Positions 35,407 to 44,863 of a stretch of 64,000 nt of DNA are shown here, in pieces (positions within the stretch are counted from its first letter, which is position 1; the number at the start of each line of letters is the position of its first letter). The notes below the pieces were generated by a model that did no database searches, was not told the DNA's origin, and saw only the letters and a program-made list of their open reading frames with translations. Location of the stretch: contig NZ_CP032157.1 in assembly GCF_003555545.1 (NCBI RefSeq), forward strand, positions 7,754,546 through 7,818,545, in the 5' to 3' direction. The stretch comes from Paraflavitalea soli. Lineage in GTDB: Bacteria; Bacteroidota; Bacteroidia; Chitinophagales; Chitinophagaceae. Made by a program: the position numbers and the translations under genes.

Positions 35407-37491
35407 ATGTACAATAAGATCTTCCGTAACAGGTTTTCCTTCATTTGGGTCATTATCGGTTTATACGTTATTCTATCTACCATTACCCGGATAGCACTTT
35501 TATTGGCTACCACCTCAGCGGGTATAACCATTGGCCAGTTTTCAGGATTGTTCTCTATTGGCTTCCTGTACGACCTCGCCATCGCTTCCTTCCTCATTAT
35601 TCCTTTTGTACTGCACCTGTGGTTGCAGAATAACCTTATTTACCAGAAAAAGATGCTCCCATGGGTAAGCCTGTTCTTTATAGGCCTGCTCTCACTCTTG
35701 CTGTTCACCAATATAGTACCTAAAGACTTCAGTCCCCAGTTGCATACCGCTATCATAGCTTATATAGCTTTCCGGTTTGCCATTTATTTACTCCTGTTTT
35801 TCGTCCCCAACTTTCGGACACGCTGGCGTACAGGCGTCTTGTACTTCGGCCTGGGCCTGGTTACTTTTTTGTTGCTGTTAAATGCGGTGAGTGAATGGTT
35901 TTTCTGGCAGGAGTTTTCTTCCCGCTACAATTTTATTGCGGTCGATTACCTGGTGTATACCACTGAAGTATTGGGTAATATTAACGAATCTTACCCCATT
36001 GCCTGGATCATGACCGCGCTGATAATTACTGCCATTGCCATCGTTTTTATGAGCAGAAGCCTGGTCAGGACCTGCGTTAACCAGTCATTAACTTTTGGCA
36101 AACGGTCCTTGCTGGCGATATGCCTGCTGATCTTACCAGTCATTGCCTATTTAGCAGTACCCGAAAAATGGCGTCATTTCAGCCGGAATGAATATGCCAA
36201 TTCACTGGCGGGTAATGGCATCTATGAATTTGCCATCGCTTACACCCAAAACGAACTTGACTTTTACCAGTTTTATAAAACCCTGCCGGACGAATCAGCC
36301 TTTAAACTGCTGAAGCAACAGCTCCAGTTACCCAATACACGTTTTGTTAGTGATGATCCTTTCAATATTGAAAGAGAGGTGGTCTATGCCGAACCGGAAA
36401 GGAAGCTCAATGTGGTATTGATCAGTGTGGAAAGCCTGAGCGCCGATTTCATGAAGGCCTTTGGAAATACCAATACCATTACACCCTACCTCGACTCCCT
36501 GGCAGCGCACACCCTGTTTTTCACCAATCTCTATGCCTCCGGTACCAGAACCGTGCGGGGTCTCGAAGCCCTGTCACTTTCTATACCGCCTACGCCCGGC
36601 CAAAGCATCGTAAAGCGGCCCGACAATGGTGGCCTCTTTTCCCTGGGCAGTGTTTTACGTTCCAAAGGTTATATCACCCAATACATTTATGGAGGATATA
36701 GCTATTTTGACAATATGAAAACCTTCTTTGGCAACAATGGGTATACCGTCATAGACCGATCGGCCATCAAACCCCAGGATGTGCATTACCAGAATATTTG
36801 GGGTGTAGCCGATGAAGACCTGTTTTCCCTGGCCTTGCATACCCTTGATTCCAATGACGCGACCCACAAGCCTTTCTTTTCACAGATCATGACCGTTTCC
36901 AATCACCGGCCATATACCTACCCTGATGGTCGCATCGATATTCCTCCTTCCACCCAGTCAAGAGAAGGTGCTGTAAAATATACCGACTATGCGATCAATA
37001 AGTTCCTGAAAGAAGCCTCCACCAGGAAATGGTTTGATAGCACCGTATTTGTAATTGTGGCAGACCACTGCGCTGGTAGCGCAGGCAGCGTAGAACTACC
37101 CGTAACTGGTTACCATATACCCATGTTGATCTATGCACCCAAAATACTACAACCCCGGGCTGTAGATGCTTTAACGGCACAAATTGATGTAGCCCCTACC
37201 ATACTCGGTATGCTGAGGTTCCAATACAGATCGAAGTTCTTTGGACAGGATGTATTGAATACCCCTGCCGAAAAGCAAAGGGCCTTCATTAGCACCTATC
37301 AGGGCCTGGGTTATTTAAGAAATGGCAGGCTCGTCTTGCAATCTCCTGTGAAGACCGTCCGCCAATTCAAACCTGATTTTGCAACGGGTAATGCCAGCAC
37401 CGTTAACCTCGATGATAGCCTCGTTAATCAGGCAATTGCCTATTACCAATGCGCCAGTTGGTTGCTGAAAAATAAAAAGCAATCAGAATAA
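35407..37491 (+). CDS. LtaS-like membrane sulfatase/phosphoglycerol transferase
   Basis: 694 residues: five membrane helices within about 1-250, a linker and a periplasmic sulfatase-fold domain (about 330-620). Metal and catalytic motifs of the lipoteichoic-acid-synthase group are present: E342 in VESLSADF, the nucleophilic Thr in SGTRTVRGLEAL (T382 by alignment with the LtaS group), and late ligands in FVIVADHCA. In Gram-negatives such proteins move phosphoglycerol or phosphoethanolamine from phospholipids to lipid A or glycans, rather than making lipoteichoic acid. It is followed 15 nt later by an HD protein and then a PAP2 phosphatase, which suggests a membrane-lipid module. Confidence 0.88.
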   Translation: MYNKIFRNRFSFIWVIIGLYVILSTITRIALLLATTSAGITIGQFSGLFSIGFLYDLAIASFLIIPFVLHLWLQNNLIYQKKMLPWVSLFFIGLLSLLLFTNIVPKDFSPQLHTAIIAYIAFRFAIYLLLFFVPNFRTRWRTGVLYFGLGLVTFLLLLNAVSEWFFWQEFSSRYNFIAVDYLVYTTEVLGNINESYPIAWIMTALIITAIAIVFMSRSLVRTCVNQSLTFGKRSLLAICLLILPVIAYLAVPEKWRHFSRNEYANSLAGNGIYEFAIAYTQNELDFYQFYKTLPDESAFKLLKQQLQLPNTRFVSDDPFNIEREVVYAEPERKLNVVLISVESLSADFMKAFGNTNTITPYLDSLAAHTLFFTNLYASGTRTVRGLEALSLSIPPTPGQSIVKRPDNGGLFSLGSVLRSKGYITQYIYGGYSYFDNMKTFFGNNGYTVIDRSAIKPQDVHYQNIWGVADEDLFSLALHTLDSNDATHKPFFSQIMTVSNHRPYTYPDGRIDIPPSTQSREGAVKYTDYAINKFLKEASTRKWFDSTVFVIVADHCAGSAGSVELPVTGYHIPMLIYAPKILQPRAVDALTAQIDVAPTILGMLRFQYRSKFFGQDVLNTPAEKQRAFISTYQGLGYLRNGRLVLQSPVKTVRQFKPDFATGNASTVNLDDSLVNQAIAYYQCASWLLKNKKQSE

Positions 37492-37506
37492 TTTGAGGAA
37501 CGGATT

Positions 37507-38100
37507 ATGGATACCAGGGCCCTGCTGAATGAAATAAAAGTACATGTGGAAGAGCTGTTCAGGGAACATCAACAACCCTGGCTATTGTACCACAACCTTG
37601 CCCACACTCAGAAGGTAGTACATCATACCGAGGTCATTGCTACCCGCTACCTGCTTAATGATCGCAAATATTTTATTGTAGTGGCTGCCGCCTGGTTTCA
37701 TGATACCGGCCATTTGCTGGGCGAATTAGCATTACATGAAGAAGTAGGTGTACGACTGATGCAGGAGTTCCTGACTTCCAAAAACATGGATCAGCCCACC
37801 CTGGATGATATCACAAAATGTATACTGGCCACCAAAATGCCTGTTCATCCTGCATCGGTGGAGGAGCAGATACTGTGCGATGCAGATACCTGGCATGTGG
37901 GTACAGAGGACTTCTGGATAAAAGATGAACTCGTATGGCTTGAAATGGAATCGAGGCTGCATAAGCATTTTGATAACAGGGTTGCCCTTTCCCTGCATTT
38001 CATGGAAGCTCATACTTTTTTTACCCCTTATTGCCAGCAATTACTCAATGAAGGCAAAACGCGGAACATCCGGCAATTAAAGAAGATGCTGGAAAAGTAA
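37507..38100 (+). CDS. HD-domain phosphohydrolase
   Basis: 197 residues, soluble. Metal-binding residues of the HD superfamily are visible: His in YHNLAHTQKVV, the signature HD in WFHDTGH, and a late Asp in CDADTW. Short HD proteins of this type hydrolyse nucleotides or nucleotide-like monophosphates, but the substrate cannot be deduced. It starts 15 nt after the LtaS-like gene and 125 nt before the PAP2 gene, so it is probably co-transcribed with the former. Confidence 0.82.
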   Translation: MDTRALLNEIKVHVEELFREHQQPWLLYHNLAHTQKVVHHTEVIATRYLLNDRKYFIVVAAAWFHDTGHLLGELALHEEVGVRLMQEFLTSKNMDQPTLDDITKCILATKMPVHPASVEEQILCDADTWHVGTEDFWIKDELVWLEMESRLHKHFDNRVALSLHFMEAHTFFTPYCQQLLNEGKTRNIRQLKKMLEK

Positions 38101-38225
38101 GACTCCTGCAAACTACGCTGCTTTAAAATTTCTGTAGAATCAATAGCTACCTTAGCCTTCATCAGCCGGTGCTACTGCTTTGTTATTATTTGATCAGCCA
38201 TCTCTAATCCCTTAAAACACTAGTA

Positions 38226-39029
38226 ATGATCAAGTTATTCCCGGGTTTTCTGGCCGTAATGCTCCTGATGGTATTCACCGTATCAGCTCAATCTTTCGAT
38301 ACCACCGGTATACCACGCTCATCCCTTAGTGATAGTCTTCGGGTCGTTAACATTAATAGCCCCGTTGCCGTAAAAAAGGCTTTCCCTGTAGGTATGCTCC
38401 TCATTCCAGCCACCCTTATTACTTATGGAATTACTTCCGTTGGAAATAAAGAACTTAAATCCATTAATAAAGAGATCAGGGAAGAGATTTGGGAGGAGCA
38501 GCCCCACAAACTGATACACATCGACAACTATTTACAATGGGCTCCGGCTGCTGCCGTATATGGCTTAAATGCTTTGGGTATCAAAGGCGAACATAACTTA
38601 AGAGACCGCACCATTATTTACGGCCTTTCCACAGCAATAATGGGTACCACCGTATATGCTACCAAAAGCTTCAGTAAACAATGGCGCCCCGATGAATCCG
38701 ACAGGTCTTCTTTCCCTTCGGGCCATACAGCTACTGCTTTTGCAGCGGCAGAATTCCTGCGCAAAGAATATTGGAAAGTATCGCCCTGGTATGGGGTGGC
38801 CGGGTATGCTGTGGCTGCCACCACTGGTTATTTACGAATGTACAACAACAAGCACTGGCTGAGCGATGTGGTCGCCGGCGCCGGAATAGGCATCCTTTCC
38901 ACCGACCTTGCCTATTATCTATATCCCACCGTTAAAAGATTATTCGTAAAAGAAAAGAAAGGAGCCACCATGGCTGCTCCTTTTTATCAACAGGGCGTTG
39001 TAGGACTGTCATTGGTGCATTCATTCTAA
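38226..39029 (+). CDS. PAP2-family phosphatase
   Basis: 267 residues with a signal peptide (1-22, ending VSAQ) and membrane segments. The three PAP2 motifs are visible: K-x6-RP (KSFSKQWRP), PSGH (SSFPSGHTATAF) and the third block with H and D (NNKHWLSDVVAG). It hydrolyses lipid or undecaprenyl phosphates at the periplasmic face. It may recycle diacylglycerol or phosphatidic acid left by the LtaS-like gene two positions upstream. The stop lies 5 nt from the stop of the converging helicase gene, and an embedded terminator-like hairpin overlaps its 3' end. Confidence 0.88.
   Translation: MIKLFPGFLAVMLLMVFTVSAQSFDTTGIPRSSLSDSLRVVNINSPVAVKKAFPVGMLLIPATLITYGITSVGNKELKSINKEIREEIWEEQPHKLIHIDNYLQWAPAAAVYGLNALGIKGEHNLRDRTIIYGLSTAIMGTTVYATKSFSKQWRPDESDRSSFPSGHTATAFAAAEFLRKEYWKVSPWYGVAGYAVAATTGYLRMYNNKHWLSDVVAGAGIGILSTDLAYYLYPTVKRLFVKEKKGATMAAPFYQQGVVGLSLVHSF
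38957..38984 (+). terminator. Terminator-like hairpin within the PAP2 coding end
   Basis: AAAGGAGC and GCTCCTTT are perfect 8-nt arms around a 10-nt loop, continuing into TT and ATC. The hairpin is inside the PAP2 reading frame about 45 nt before its stop. With only 5 nt between the two converging genes it is the only visible + strand terminator candidate. Confidence 0.4.
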
Positions 39030-39034
39030 TGCTA

Positions 39035-40942
39035 TTACGCATCTACAAATTCCCAGGCACTTTGCCAGGCATTCCTTTCCTCGGCATACGTAATGAAATC
39101 AGCATAAAAAGGCAGCTGTGAAAGTGTAGCACTGTCGCCGATCACTACCAGTTTCTTCCGGGCCCTCGTCATGGCTACATTCATGCGCCGTATGTCCGAA
39201 AGGAAGCCGATCTTATTTTCTGTATTGCTGCGCGTCATACCAATGTATACTATATCCCGCTCCTGTCCCTGGAAACTGTCAATCGTATTGACAGAGATCT
39301 TTCCATTGTATACCTGCAGGGCAGGGGAGTGTATCAGTTGCTCCTTTAATAGTTCTACCTGCTGTTTGTAGGGCGAGATCACAGCAATGCTGGGGAAACC
39401 GGCGGGCTGGTAATGCGCCGACAGGGTTGTTACCAGTTGCGTGAGGTGCTTGAACAGAAAAGCAGCTTCTTCCGGATTGGTGGTACTTGTGCCATCCTGC
39501 TTTTCATCGAAGCCACAGCCTGCCGTGTCTACAAAAGCCAGCGGCTTGTCTGTGTCAAACAGCACATGACTGGCTACCGATTCATGCGCCTTCAACCGGT
39601 TGTGGTAAAATACCCCCGAAGAATAACCCATGATCATTTCATTCATCCGGTATTGTTCTTCCAATAATACCACTGCTTCCGGATGCAGTTTCACCGCTTT
39701 TTCCAGTAAGGTATTGGTCAAACCCTTCTGGGCCGCTTCATTTGATTTTACCGTGGGAGGCAGCTGACAATGGTCCCCTGCCAGTACTAATTTCTGTCCC
39801 TTCAATATAGGTATCCAGCAGGCTGGTTCCAATGCCTGTCCTGCTTCATCGATCACTACTGTTTTGTATTTGAGGTGACGTACCGTGTAATGATTGGCCC
39901 CCACCAGCGTAGCCGTGATCACCTGGGCGCGGGTAAGCAGGTCATTTACAATGTACTGTTCTGTGTTTTCTACCTCTTTCATGATCTTGTGCGCTTCATC
40001 GAAGAGCGCCTTGCGTTGATCCCTTTCCGCTTTGCCAAAGTTGCGCTTGTACTTATGCGCCATATCCTTGAACGAGGAAGCCTGCTTTTTCAGCCGCTTT
40101 ACCTCTTTCATATGCGGATGCTCAGCCACCTTACTGTCCAGCGTGAGTTGCATGAGTTTGTCCGACACACGGGCCGGGTTGCCCACCCGCAGCACATTGA
40201 GCCCTTCATCGGCCAGCTTTTCCGTGAGCAGGTCCACAGCCGCATTGCTGGGCGCCACCACCAGTATCTGCTGCGGCTCATCTTTGATCAGTGCTTTGAT
40301 GGCCTGTACCAGTGTAGTGGTTTTACCCGTACCGGGAGGGCCATGTACAATGGCCAGTTCGTTTGCTGCTACGATCTTATGTACTGCTTCCTGTTGCGAG
40401 GCATTCAACCGGTTAATAGAGTAAGGGTAATGATCAGTGCGGAACGTAGGTGCCTGTCCGCCCGCGAGTATTTGTATCAAACGCCCTTCTTCCTTTTTCT
40501 CGCTGCGCGTAATGGCCAGCTTAAGAGCATTTTGCATTTCATCGTAGCTGTTGTCATCAAACAACAGGTCGATACCCAGTTTCCCGTCACGCGCCCAGTC
40601 GGGCAGCTCATCGGTGCGCAAGGTGATCTTGAGTTTATTGCCACCCTGGTAGGTGATCACCCCTTCTACACGGTCTTGTTTGGCATTGTGATTCGAAAAC
40701 AGCGCTGCCGAGGCCCCGAAGCGCAATTGGTGTACAACATCCTGGTTAGTAGTTCGTTCTACTTCTACCGAAAGGTAGTCGCCCCGGCTCATTTCCGTAT
40801 CCCGTATGGCGATGGGATACCAGGTCAGTCCATAGGCCCTGCGTTCCGTTACCGATAGGTTTTCTGCTTGTTGCTGATACAGTCTCTTGTCCTCTTCCTT
40901 CTCTATTTTCAGTAGCTCCTGTAGCTTTTTGAAATATTCCAT
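39035..40942 (-). CDS. SF1 DNA/RNA helicase (IGHMBP2/SMUBP2-like)
   Basis: 635 residues of a superfamily-1B helicase. An N-terminal OB/stalk region (1-180) is followed by Walker A GPPGTGKTT (201-209), motif Ia/Ib VVAPSNAAVDLL, the Walker B VIDEAGQALEP, motif III GDHCQLPPTV, and motifs IV-VI in LEEQYRMNEMI, TIDSFQGQERDIVYIGMTRS and MNVAMTRARKKLVVIGD. Enzymes of this type unwind DNA or RNA 5' to 3'. It is a single gene with no repair partner nearby. Its stop faces that of the PAP2 gene at 5-nt distance. Confidence 0.93.
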   Translation of the reverse strand: MEYFKKLQELLKIEKEEDKRLYQQQAENLSVTERRAYGLTWYPIAIRDTEMSRGDYLSVEVERTTNQDVVHQLRFGASAALFSNHNAKQDRVEGVITYQGGNKLKITLRTDELPDWARDGKLGIDLLFDDNSYDEMQNALKLAITRSEKKEEGRLIQILAGGQAPTFRTDHYPYSINRLNASQQEAVHKIVAANELAIVHGPPGTGKTTTLVQAIKALIKDEPQQILVVAPSNAAVDLLTEKLADEGLNVLRVGNPARVSDKLMQLTLDSKVAEHPHMKEVKRLKKQASSFKDMAHKYKRNFGKAERDQRKALFDEAHKIMKEVENTEQYIVNDLLTRAQVITATLVGANHYTVRHLKYKTVVIDEAGQALEPACWIPILKGQKLVLAGDHCQLPPTVKSNEAAQKGLTNTLLEKAVKLHPEAVVLLEEQYRMNEMIMGYSSGVFYHNRLKAHESVASHVLFDTDKPLAFVDTAGCGFDEKQDGTSTTNPEEAAFLFKHLTQLVTTLSAHYQPAGFPSIAVISPYKQQVELLKEQLIHSPALQVYNGKISVNTIDSFQGQERDIVYIGMTRSNTENKIGFLSDIRRMNVAMTRARKKLVVIGDSATLSQLPFYADFITYAEERNAWQSAWEFVDA

Positions 40943-41070
40943 GCCGCAAAGGTAATTATAGCCGGTTAATTGTTGGGCCTTCCCACAGTCCTAAAGGAAT
41001 TGTTAAACCTGGGTTGACAAACAATATTGGTGACCGTCCCACGCTTCTAGCCTGCAAGACCACACTTTGC

Positions 41071-41679
41071 ATGAAAGCTGTTATTAATTGCCTGGTATTA
41101 TTATTTTTTAGCCACCAACTCGTGGCCCAGCCCGATAGTGCTGATCGTCAGTTTATTCATAGTCAAATAAGGAAGTATCAAAGACATGGAACTATTTATT
41201 ATGCTGACCGTCCTCTGGAGGGCGTGCTTAAATTACATGTAAAAGAGTTATCAAAGCCCGTTATTAAAAGCATCATTGGTTTTCATAGTACCGATAGTAT
41301 CGTACTAACCGCAGCAGAAAGGAGATTTTTGATCAGGCAACTGAAAAGATCCCTCACTACAGCATTGAATGATAACTTATTCCCCATTTCCAAAAGGATA
41401 GCTGTAGATGATATTAGTGCATTTGTAAGTGCCAGGAACAGGAAAATAATCGATTCATTGAGAGCAATGGGTGCTGCCGCCAGGGATAGCTTTTTTATAA
41501 GTAATTCTATACATGAGGCCTTTTTCTTTACTATGCCTATCTATATAAGAGATAGATCAATATTCTTGCACTTTTTCATGTGGAATACAATAAGCGGTGG
41601 AGCAGTTAACTTGTCATTTTACAGGAAGGAAAACGATAAATGGGTGAAATGGATAGAGGTAAGCGGAGGCGATTTCTAA
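41071..41679 (+). CDS. Hypothetical exported protein
   Basis: 202 residues from the ATG at 41071 (MKAVINCLVLLFFSHQLVAQ), which gives a clear signal peptide. An ATG at 41014 would add a hydrophilic prefix. The mature part has SDSADRQFIHSQ-type polar start and SNSIHEAFFFTMPIYIRDRSIFLHF at the end. No domain is recognised. It stands alone between the helicase (divergent) and the PepSY-like gene (convergent). Confidence 0.6.
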   Translation: MKAVINCLVLLFFSHQLVAQPDSADRQFIHSQIRKYQRHGTIYYADRPLEGVLKLHVKELSKPVIKSIIGFHSTDSIVLTAAERRFLIRQLKRSLTTALNDNLFPISKRIAVDDISAFVSARNRKIIDSLRAMGAAARDSFFISNSIHEAFFFTMPIYIRDRSIFLHFFMWNTISGGAVNLSFYRKENDKWVKWIEVSGGDF

Positions 41680-41689
41680 TAAAAACAAA

Positions 41690-41717
41690 AAAACCCTTCC
41701 CGCATGACCGGGAAGGG
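41690..41717 (-). terminator. Intrinsic terminator of the PepSY-like gene
   Basis: On the minus strand, CCCTTCCCG / CGGGAAGGG arms (41694-41717) around a GTCATG loop lead into TTTTTTTGTTTTTATT. It lies 54 nt after the PepSY-like stop. On the plus strand the hairpin is followed by AACCACAATTAACC and a tiny ORF of eight codons (41743-41769). Confidence 0.85.
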
Positions 41718-41770
41718 CCGTGAAAAACCACAATTAACCTCTATGAAAAGTATCAGCCTGGGAAAATAGT

Positions 41771-42358
41771 TTATGGCATGTTGGTAAAGAAGGATACATC
41801 ACCCAGCATATCTACCTGCAGTATGATCGCTTTGTTGTCCTTTTGAAGTTCTACAAAGTAGTTATCTGCGTCGTCAAACTGGTGGCCGTACAGCAGCATA
41901 TCAGTTTCATTGTCTTCGTTGTCGTCGAACATGATCACTTTCTGAACGCTGTAATCTTTGTATTTTTTGTTGATGGTGCTTTGTGCGGATGCTGGCAGAT
42001 CGGTGAATGCTTTTACTTCAGTAGTTCCTACCAACTGGTTATTATAATCGTAAAAAGCCGTCATCGTATGGTCATCTTTTGTAAACGTAGCTTCATCAAA
42101 ATAGTTGGTTCTCTTCCATTCCACATTGGTCACATTATCAAAATCCGCGGCAAACTGCTGTTTTGCCTGGTAACTTGCTTGCTTGCCTTCCAATTTGCGA
42201 AGCGCCTTCCTTTCTTCTCTCTTTTCCTTTTTTATGGATGCTTCTTCCTTATTGGTCTCTTTCATATCTTTTTTAACAGTAGCATAATCTGCAGATGCCT
42301 GGGCAAAGGTTGCTGTAGTAAGCAGGATGGCCATGGTGGCGATAATTAATGTTTTCAT
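41771..42358 (-). CDS. PepSY-like (BLIP-type fold) exported protein
   Basis: 195 residues. The signal peptide ends ATFAQA (about 20). A Lys/Glu-rich helical segment follows (21-65), then about 125 residues of the PepSY-like pattern: FAADFDNVTNVEWKRT, MTAFYDYNNQLVGTTEVKAFTDLPASAQSTINKKY and VIMFDDNEDNETDMLLYG. The family (PF11396-like) is common in Bacteroidota. Its function is unknown beyond an apparent inhibitor-like fold. It is transcribed alone toward its terminator at 41690. Confidence 0.8.
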   Translation of the reverse strand: MKTLIIATMAILLTTATFAQASADYATVKKDMKETNKEEASIKKEKREERKALRKLEGKQASYQAKQQFAADFDNVTNVEWKRTNYFDEATFTKDDHTMTAFYDYNNQLVGTTEVKAFTDLPASAQSTINKKYKDYSVQKVIMFDDNEDNETDMLLYGHQFDDADNYFVELQKDNKAIILQVDMLGDVSFFTNMP

Positions 42359-42486
42359 CTTTTTAATATTTTAATGGTTGTCATTTTTAATGCTGGTATA
42401 AAGCTACACCCTGTAAGATCTGCCATAAACAGGTAGTCGGCCAATAGGCCGAAACGATCGTTGACAAGGCGCGAAAAAGAGATTGA

Positions 42487-44682
42487 TTATAAAGTAGTAT
42501 AAAAATGGCGGGCTTCTTTCAGGGCGGGAATGCAAACATGCTGCACAGCCATGATATTATTCCAAAGAGTATCTTCATCGGTATCTTCCTGTTCGAGGAT
42601 ATCCAGGTAAGGCTGCAATTTCTCGGTAAGGCCCATTACAGATACCGATGTTTTCATGTTGTGGGCTATCACCCGTATCATGATGAAGTCTTTTCTTCTA
42701 AAGGCAAGCTCCAGGCTCTTCAGGTCTTCCGGTATCATCTCCAGGAATTGCTCCGTTACCGTTTTTTCATAATCCCTGTTGCCATTGCTCACCTCCTGCA
42801 TATAACCCAGGTCAATATGCCGGTAAGTGCCTGCCGTAGGCTGATAGATCAGTTTCTTTTCCGGGGCCACCAATTGGTGATTACCGGCAAACTTGATGAG
42901 CAGCCTGTATAACTCTTCTTCGTGAATGGGTTTCGAGATATATTCATTCATGCCGGCACTTAAGCATTTTTCCCTTTCTCCGGCCAATGCATGGGCCGTC
43001 ATGGCAATGATCGGTGTCTTCAATTGTAGCGTGTGTCTTATTTGTGCCGTGGCCGTATAGCCATCCATGCCGGGCATTTGAATATCCATCAGTATCAGGT
43101 CGTAGCGTTTGCCCTGTAACTGTTCGATAGCTTCTTTTCCATTGGTAGCCAGGTCAAACTGTAATCCCCAATAACCAAGCAAATGCTTCATTAATTGCTG
43201 GTTGATCTCATTGTCTTCTACTACCAGTATCTGCACATGTTCGGGCACCGTGCTTTTTAACAGCGTTGTATTCCACCTGTTATTGTTGTTGATCACCTCA
43301 TTGGTTATTTTATAAGGGATCGTCAGCCGGAAGATGCTGCCTTTATCTGGTTCACTCGTCACCTCTATAGACCCGCCTTGCAACTCTACCAGGTCTTTTA
43401 CGATCGAAAGTCCCAGCCCTGTGCCTCCGTATTTGCGGGTGATCGAATCTTCAGCCTGCCGGAAACGTTCAAAAATGCCGGGCAGCTTATCATTATCAAT
43501 GCCGATGCCCGTATCACTTACCGTAATGCCCAGGGATATTATATTGTCTTTAATGCCGGCATTGTTGATGATCACTTCGATGCTTCCCTTTTGAGTGAAT
43601 TTAGCTGCATTGCCAATCAGGTTTACCAGCACCTGCGTAAGCCGTGTAGCATCACCATTGAGGGTGTCGGGAACAGCTTCTTCTACTTCTGTAACGAAGT
43701 GCAGCCCTTTCTCTTTTATTTTTTCCAGGAACATCGTCTCTACCGAGTAGAGCAGCTCCCGTATGCTGAATGGGGTAGGCTCAATACGCATCATGCCTGC
43801 CTCTATCTTGGAAAGGTCAAGTATATCATTGATGATGGTAAGCAGGCTGTCGCCCGACCTTTGTATCGCCTGCACATATCCCTTGGACACCGTATCCAGC
43901 TCGCGCTTTTGTAACAAATTGGTGAACCCTACGATCGCATTCATCGGCGTGCGTATTTCATGACTCATATTGGCCATGAAGTTTTCCTTGATCCTGGCTG
44001 CTTCCCGTACTTTCTTCTCGGAGGTGTCCAGTTGCGTGATCAACTGGTTTTGCTGACCGATACGATTGATGATGAACCAGAATAAAACAGCGCCGCTGAT
44101 CAAAACCAATATGATCAGCACCATGCCCGAGGTGCGGGCCTCACTGCCATTTTTATCTACGGCATCAGTCAGTGCCGCCAGCAGTTGTTGACGGCTGCTG
44201 TCTATCTTGTGGGCGGTGGCAGCAATGTCCAGCGTTAACTGCCTGTTGGCGGGAGTCGCAAACTCGGCTTCTGCAGCCTGCCTGCCGGTCTTGTGAAAGG
44301 TATTTAATACCTGGTGGCTAAGGGCCAGTTTTTGACGAACCAGGGCATCCAGTTGGTCAATGAATTTTACCGAACTGTCATCGTCATTTATCTTTTGCAG
44401 CATGCCCAGGTCTTTTTCCACCTCCGCTACCTGCTGTTCGATCCCTTCAATGTTTACGGTGTCGCGCGTGGTGATCGTATGGACCACCCCATTTTCTATC
44501 GCATGGATCCCGTTTTCAAGGGCACGCAGTTCGTTGTCCACTTTGAACTCATTCATCAGCCGCTCATTGCCGCTGATGAGGCCATTGATATTTTTGGCAG
44601 AATTGTATTGCAGATAGATCAGCAGTAAGTTGCCCGCAATAAAGGCAGCCAGTATATAATAAATGATCTTTTTACTGGTCAT
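42487..44682 (-). CDS. Hybrid sensor histidine kinase with receiver and Hpt domains
   Basis: 731 residues. TM1 lies at about 6-24 and TM2 at about 185-205, with a helical CHASE3-like periplasmic region between. HisKA box NMSHEIRTPMNAIV with H241, HATPase (N box LIGNAAKFT, G boxes VSDTGIGI, GTGLGLSI), receiver (483-600) with D533 in LMDIQMPGMDG, and a C-terminal Hpt domain (about 620-731) with H674 in IAHNMKTSVSV. The Hpt should pass phosphate to a separate response regulator. The LytTR regulator gene upstream (45173) is the nearest candidate. A 33-residue membrane ORF and a terminator-like hairpin lie between it and that gene. Confidence 0.92.
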   Translation of the reverse strand: MTSKKIIYYILAAFIAGNLLLIYLQYNSAKNINGLISGNERLMNEFKVDNELRALENGIHAIENGVVHTITTRDTVNIEGIEQQVAEVEKDLGMLQKINDDDSSVKFIDQLDALVRQKLALSHQVLNTFHKTGRQAAEAEFATPANRQLTLDIAATAHKIDSSRQQLLAALTDAVDKNGSEARTSGMVLIILVLISGAVLFWFIINRIGQQNQLITQLDTSEKKVREAARIKENFMANMSHEIRTPMNAIVGFTNLLQKRELDTVSKGYVQAIQRSGDSLLTIINDILDLSKIEAGMMRIEPTPFSIRELLYSVETMFLEKIKEKGLHFVTEVEEAVPDTLNGDATRLTQVLVNLIGNAAKFTQKGSIEVIINNAGIKDNIISLGITVSDTGIGIDNDKLPGIFERFRQAEDSITRKYGGTGLGLSIVKDLVELQGGSIEVTSEPDKGSIFRLTIPYKITNEVINNNNRWNTTLLKSTVPEHVQILVVEDNEINQQLMKHLLGYWGLQFDLATNGKEAIEQLQGKRYDLILMDIQMPGMDGYTATAQIRHTLQLKTPIIAMTAHALAGEREKCLSAGMNEYISKPIHEEELYRLLIKFAGNHQLVAPEKKLIYQPTAGTYRHIDLGYMQEVSNGNRDYEKTVTEQFLEMIPEDLKSLELAFRRKDFIMIRVIAHNMKTSVSVMGLTEKLQPYLDILEQEDTDEDTLWNNIMAVQHVCIPALKEARHFYTTL

Positions 44683-44725
44683 TGCTGGTAAATATTATGC
44701 TAATGTAGTTTAAAAAAGGTCATGC

Positions 44726-44827
44726 TCATCCATGTCGGCCCTTATCCGTCGCTCGAAGGAACTGCAGCGCTAATCCGATGAGTAAAAGCGTATCTGCTAT
44801 AAATAATATGATCAAAAGCATTTTCAT
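44726..44827 (-). CDS. Putative small membrane peptide (33 aa)
   Basis: A short ORF, ATG at 44827 and TGA at 44726-44728, encodes 33 residues. It opens MKMLLIILFIADTLLLL and continues with one hydrophobic helix, then a charged tail (LRATDKGRHG). It begins 3 nt after the T-run of a hairpin and ends 43 nt before the start of the hybrid kinase. A single TM helix with a basic end and a start codon in the right place is the only evidence. Chance cannot be excluded. Confidence 0.4.
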   Translation of the reverse strand: MKMLLIILFIADTLLLIGLALQFLRATDKGRHG

Positions 44828-44830
44828 GTG

Positions 44831-44863
44831 TAAAAAAAGAAGGCCCGGGTAGAAACCAGGGCC
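44831..44863 (-). terminator. Intrinsic terminator or attenuator before the hybrid kinase
   Basis: On the minus strand GGCCC-TGGTTTCTACCC-GGGCC is followed by TTCTTTTTTT. It lies 310 nt after the LytTR stop and directly before the small membrane ORF, so it may end the LytTR transcript or attenuate one that continues into the kinase. On the plus strand the hairpin is followed by AACCAAAACTAACTGC and a four-codon ORF (44884-44898). Confidence 0.65.

Noticed and set aside
35407-37491. True lipoteichoic acid synthase
   Set aside because: The genome context is Gram-negative; related enzymes there modify other envelope glycans or lipids.
39875-40858. A 327-codon open frame opposite the helicase gene
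   Set aside because: It lies fully antisense to a gene with all SF1 motifs, has no start context and its translation shows no domain; it is a by-product of codon use.
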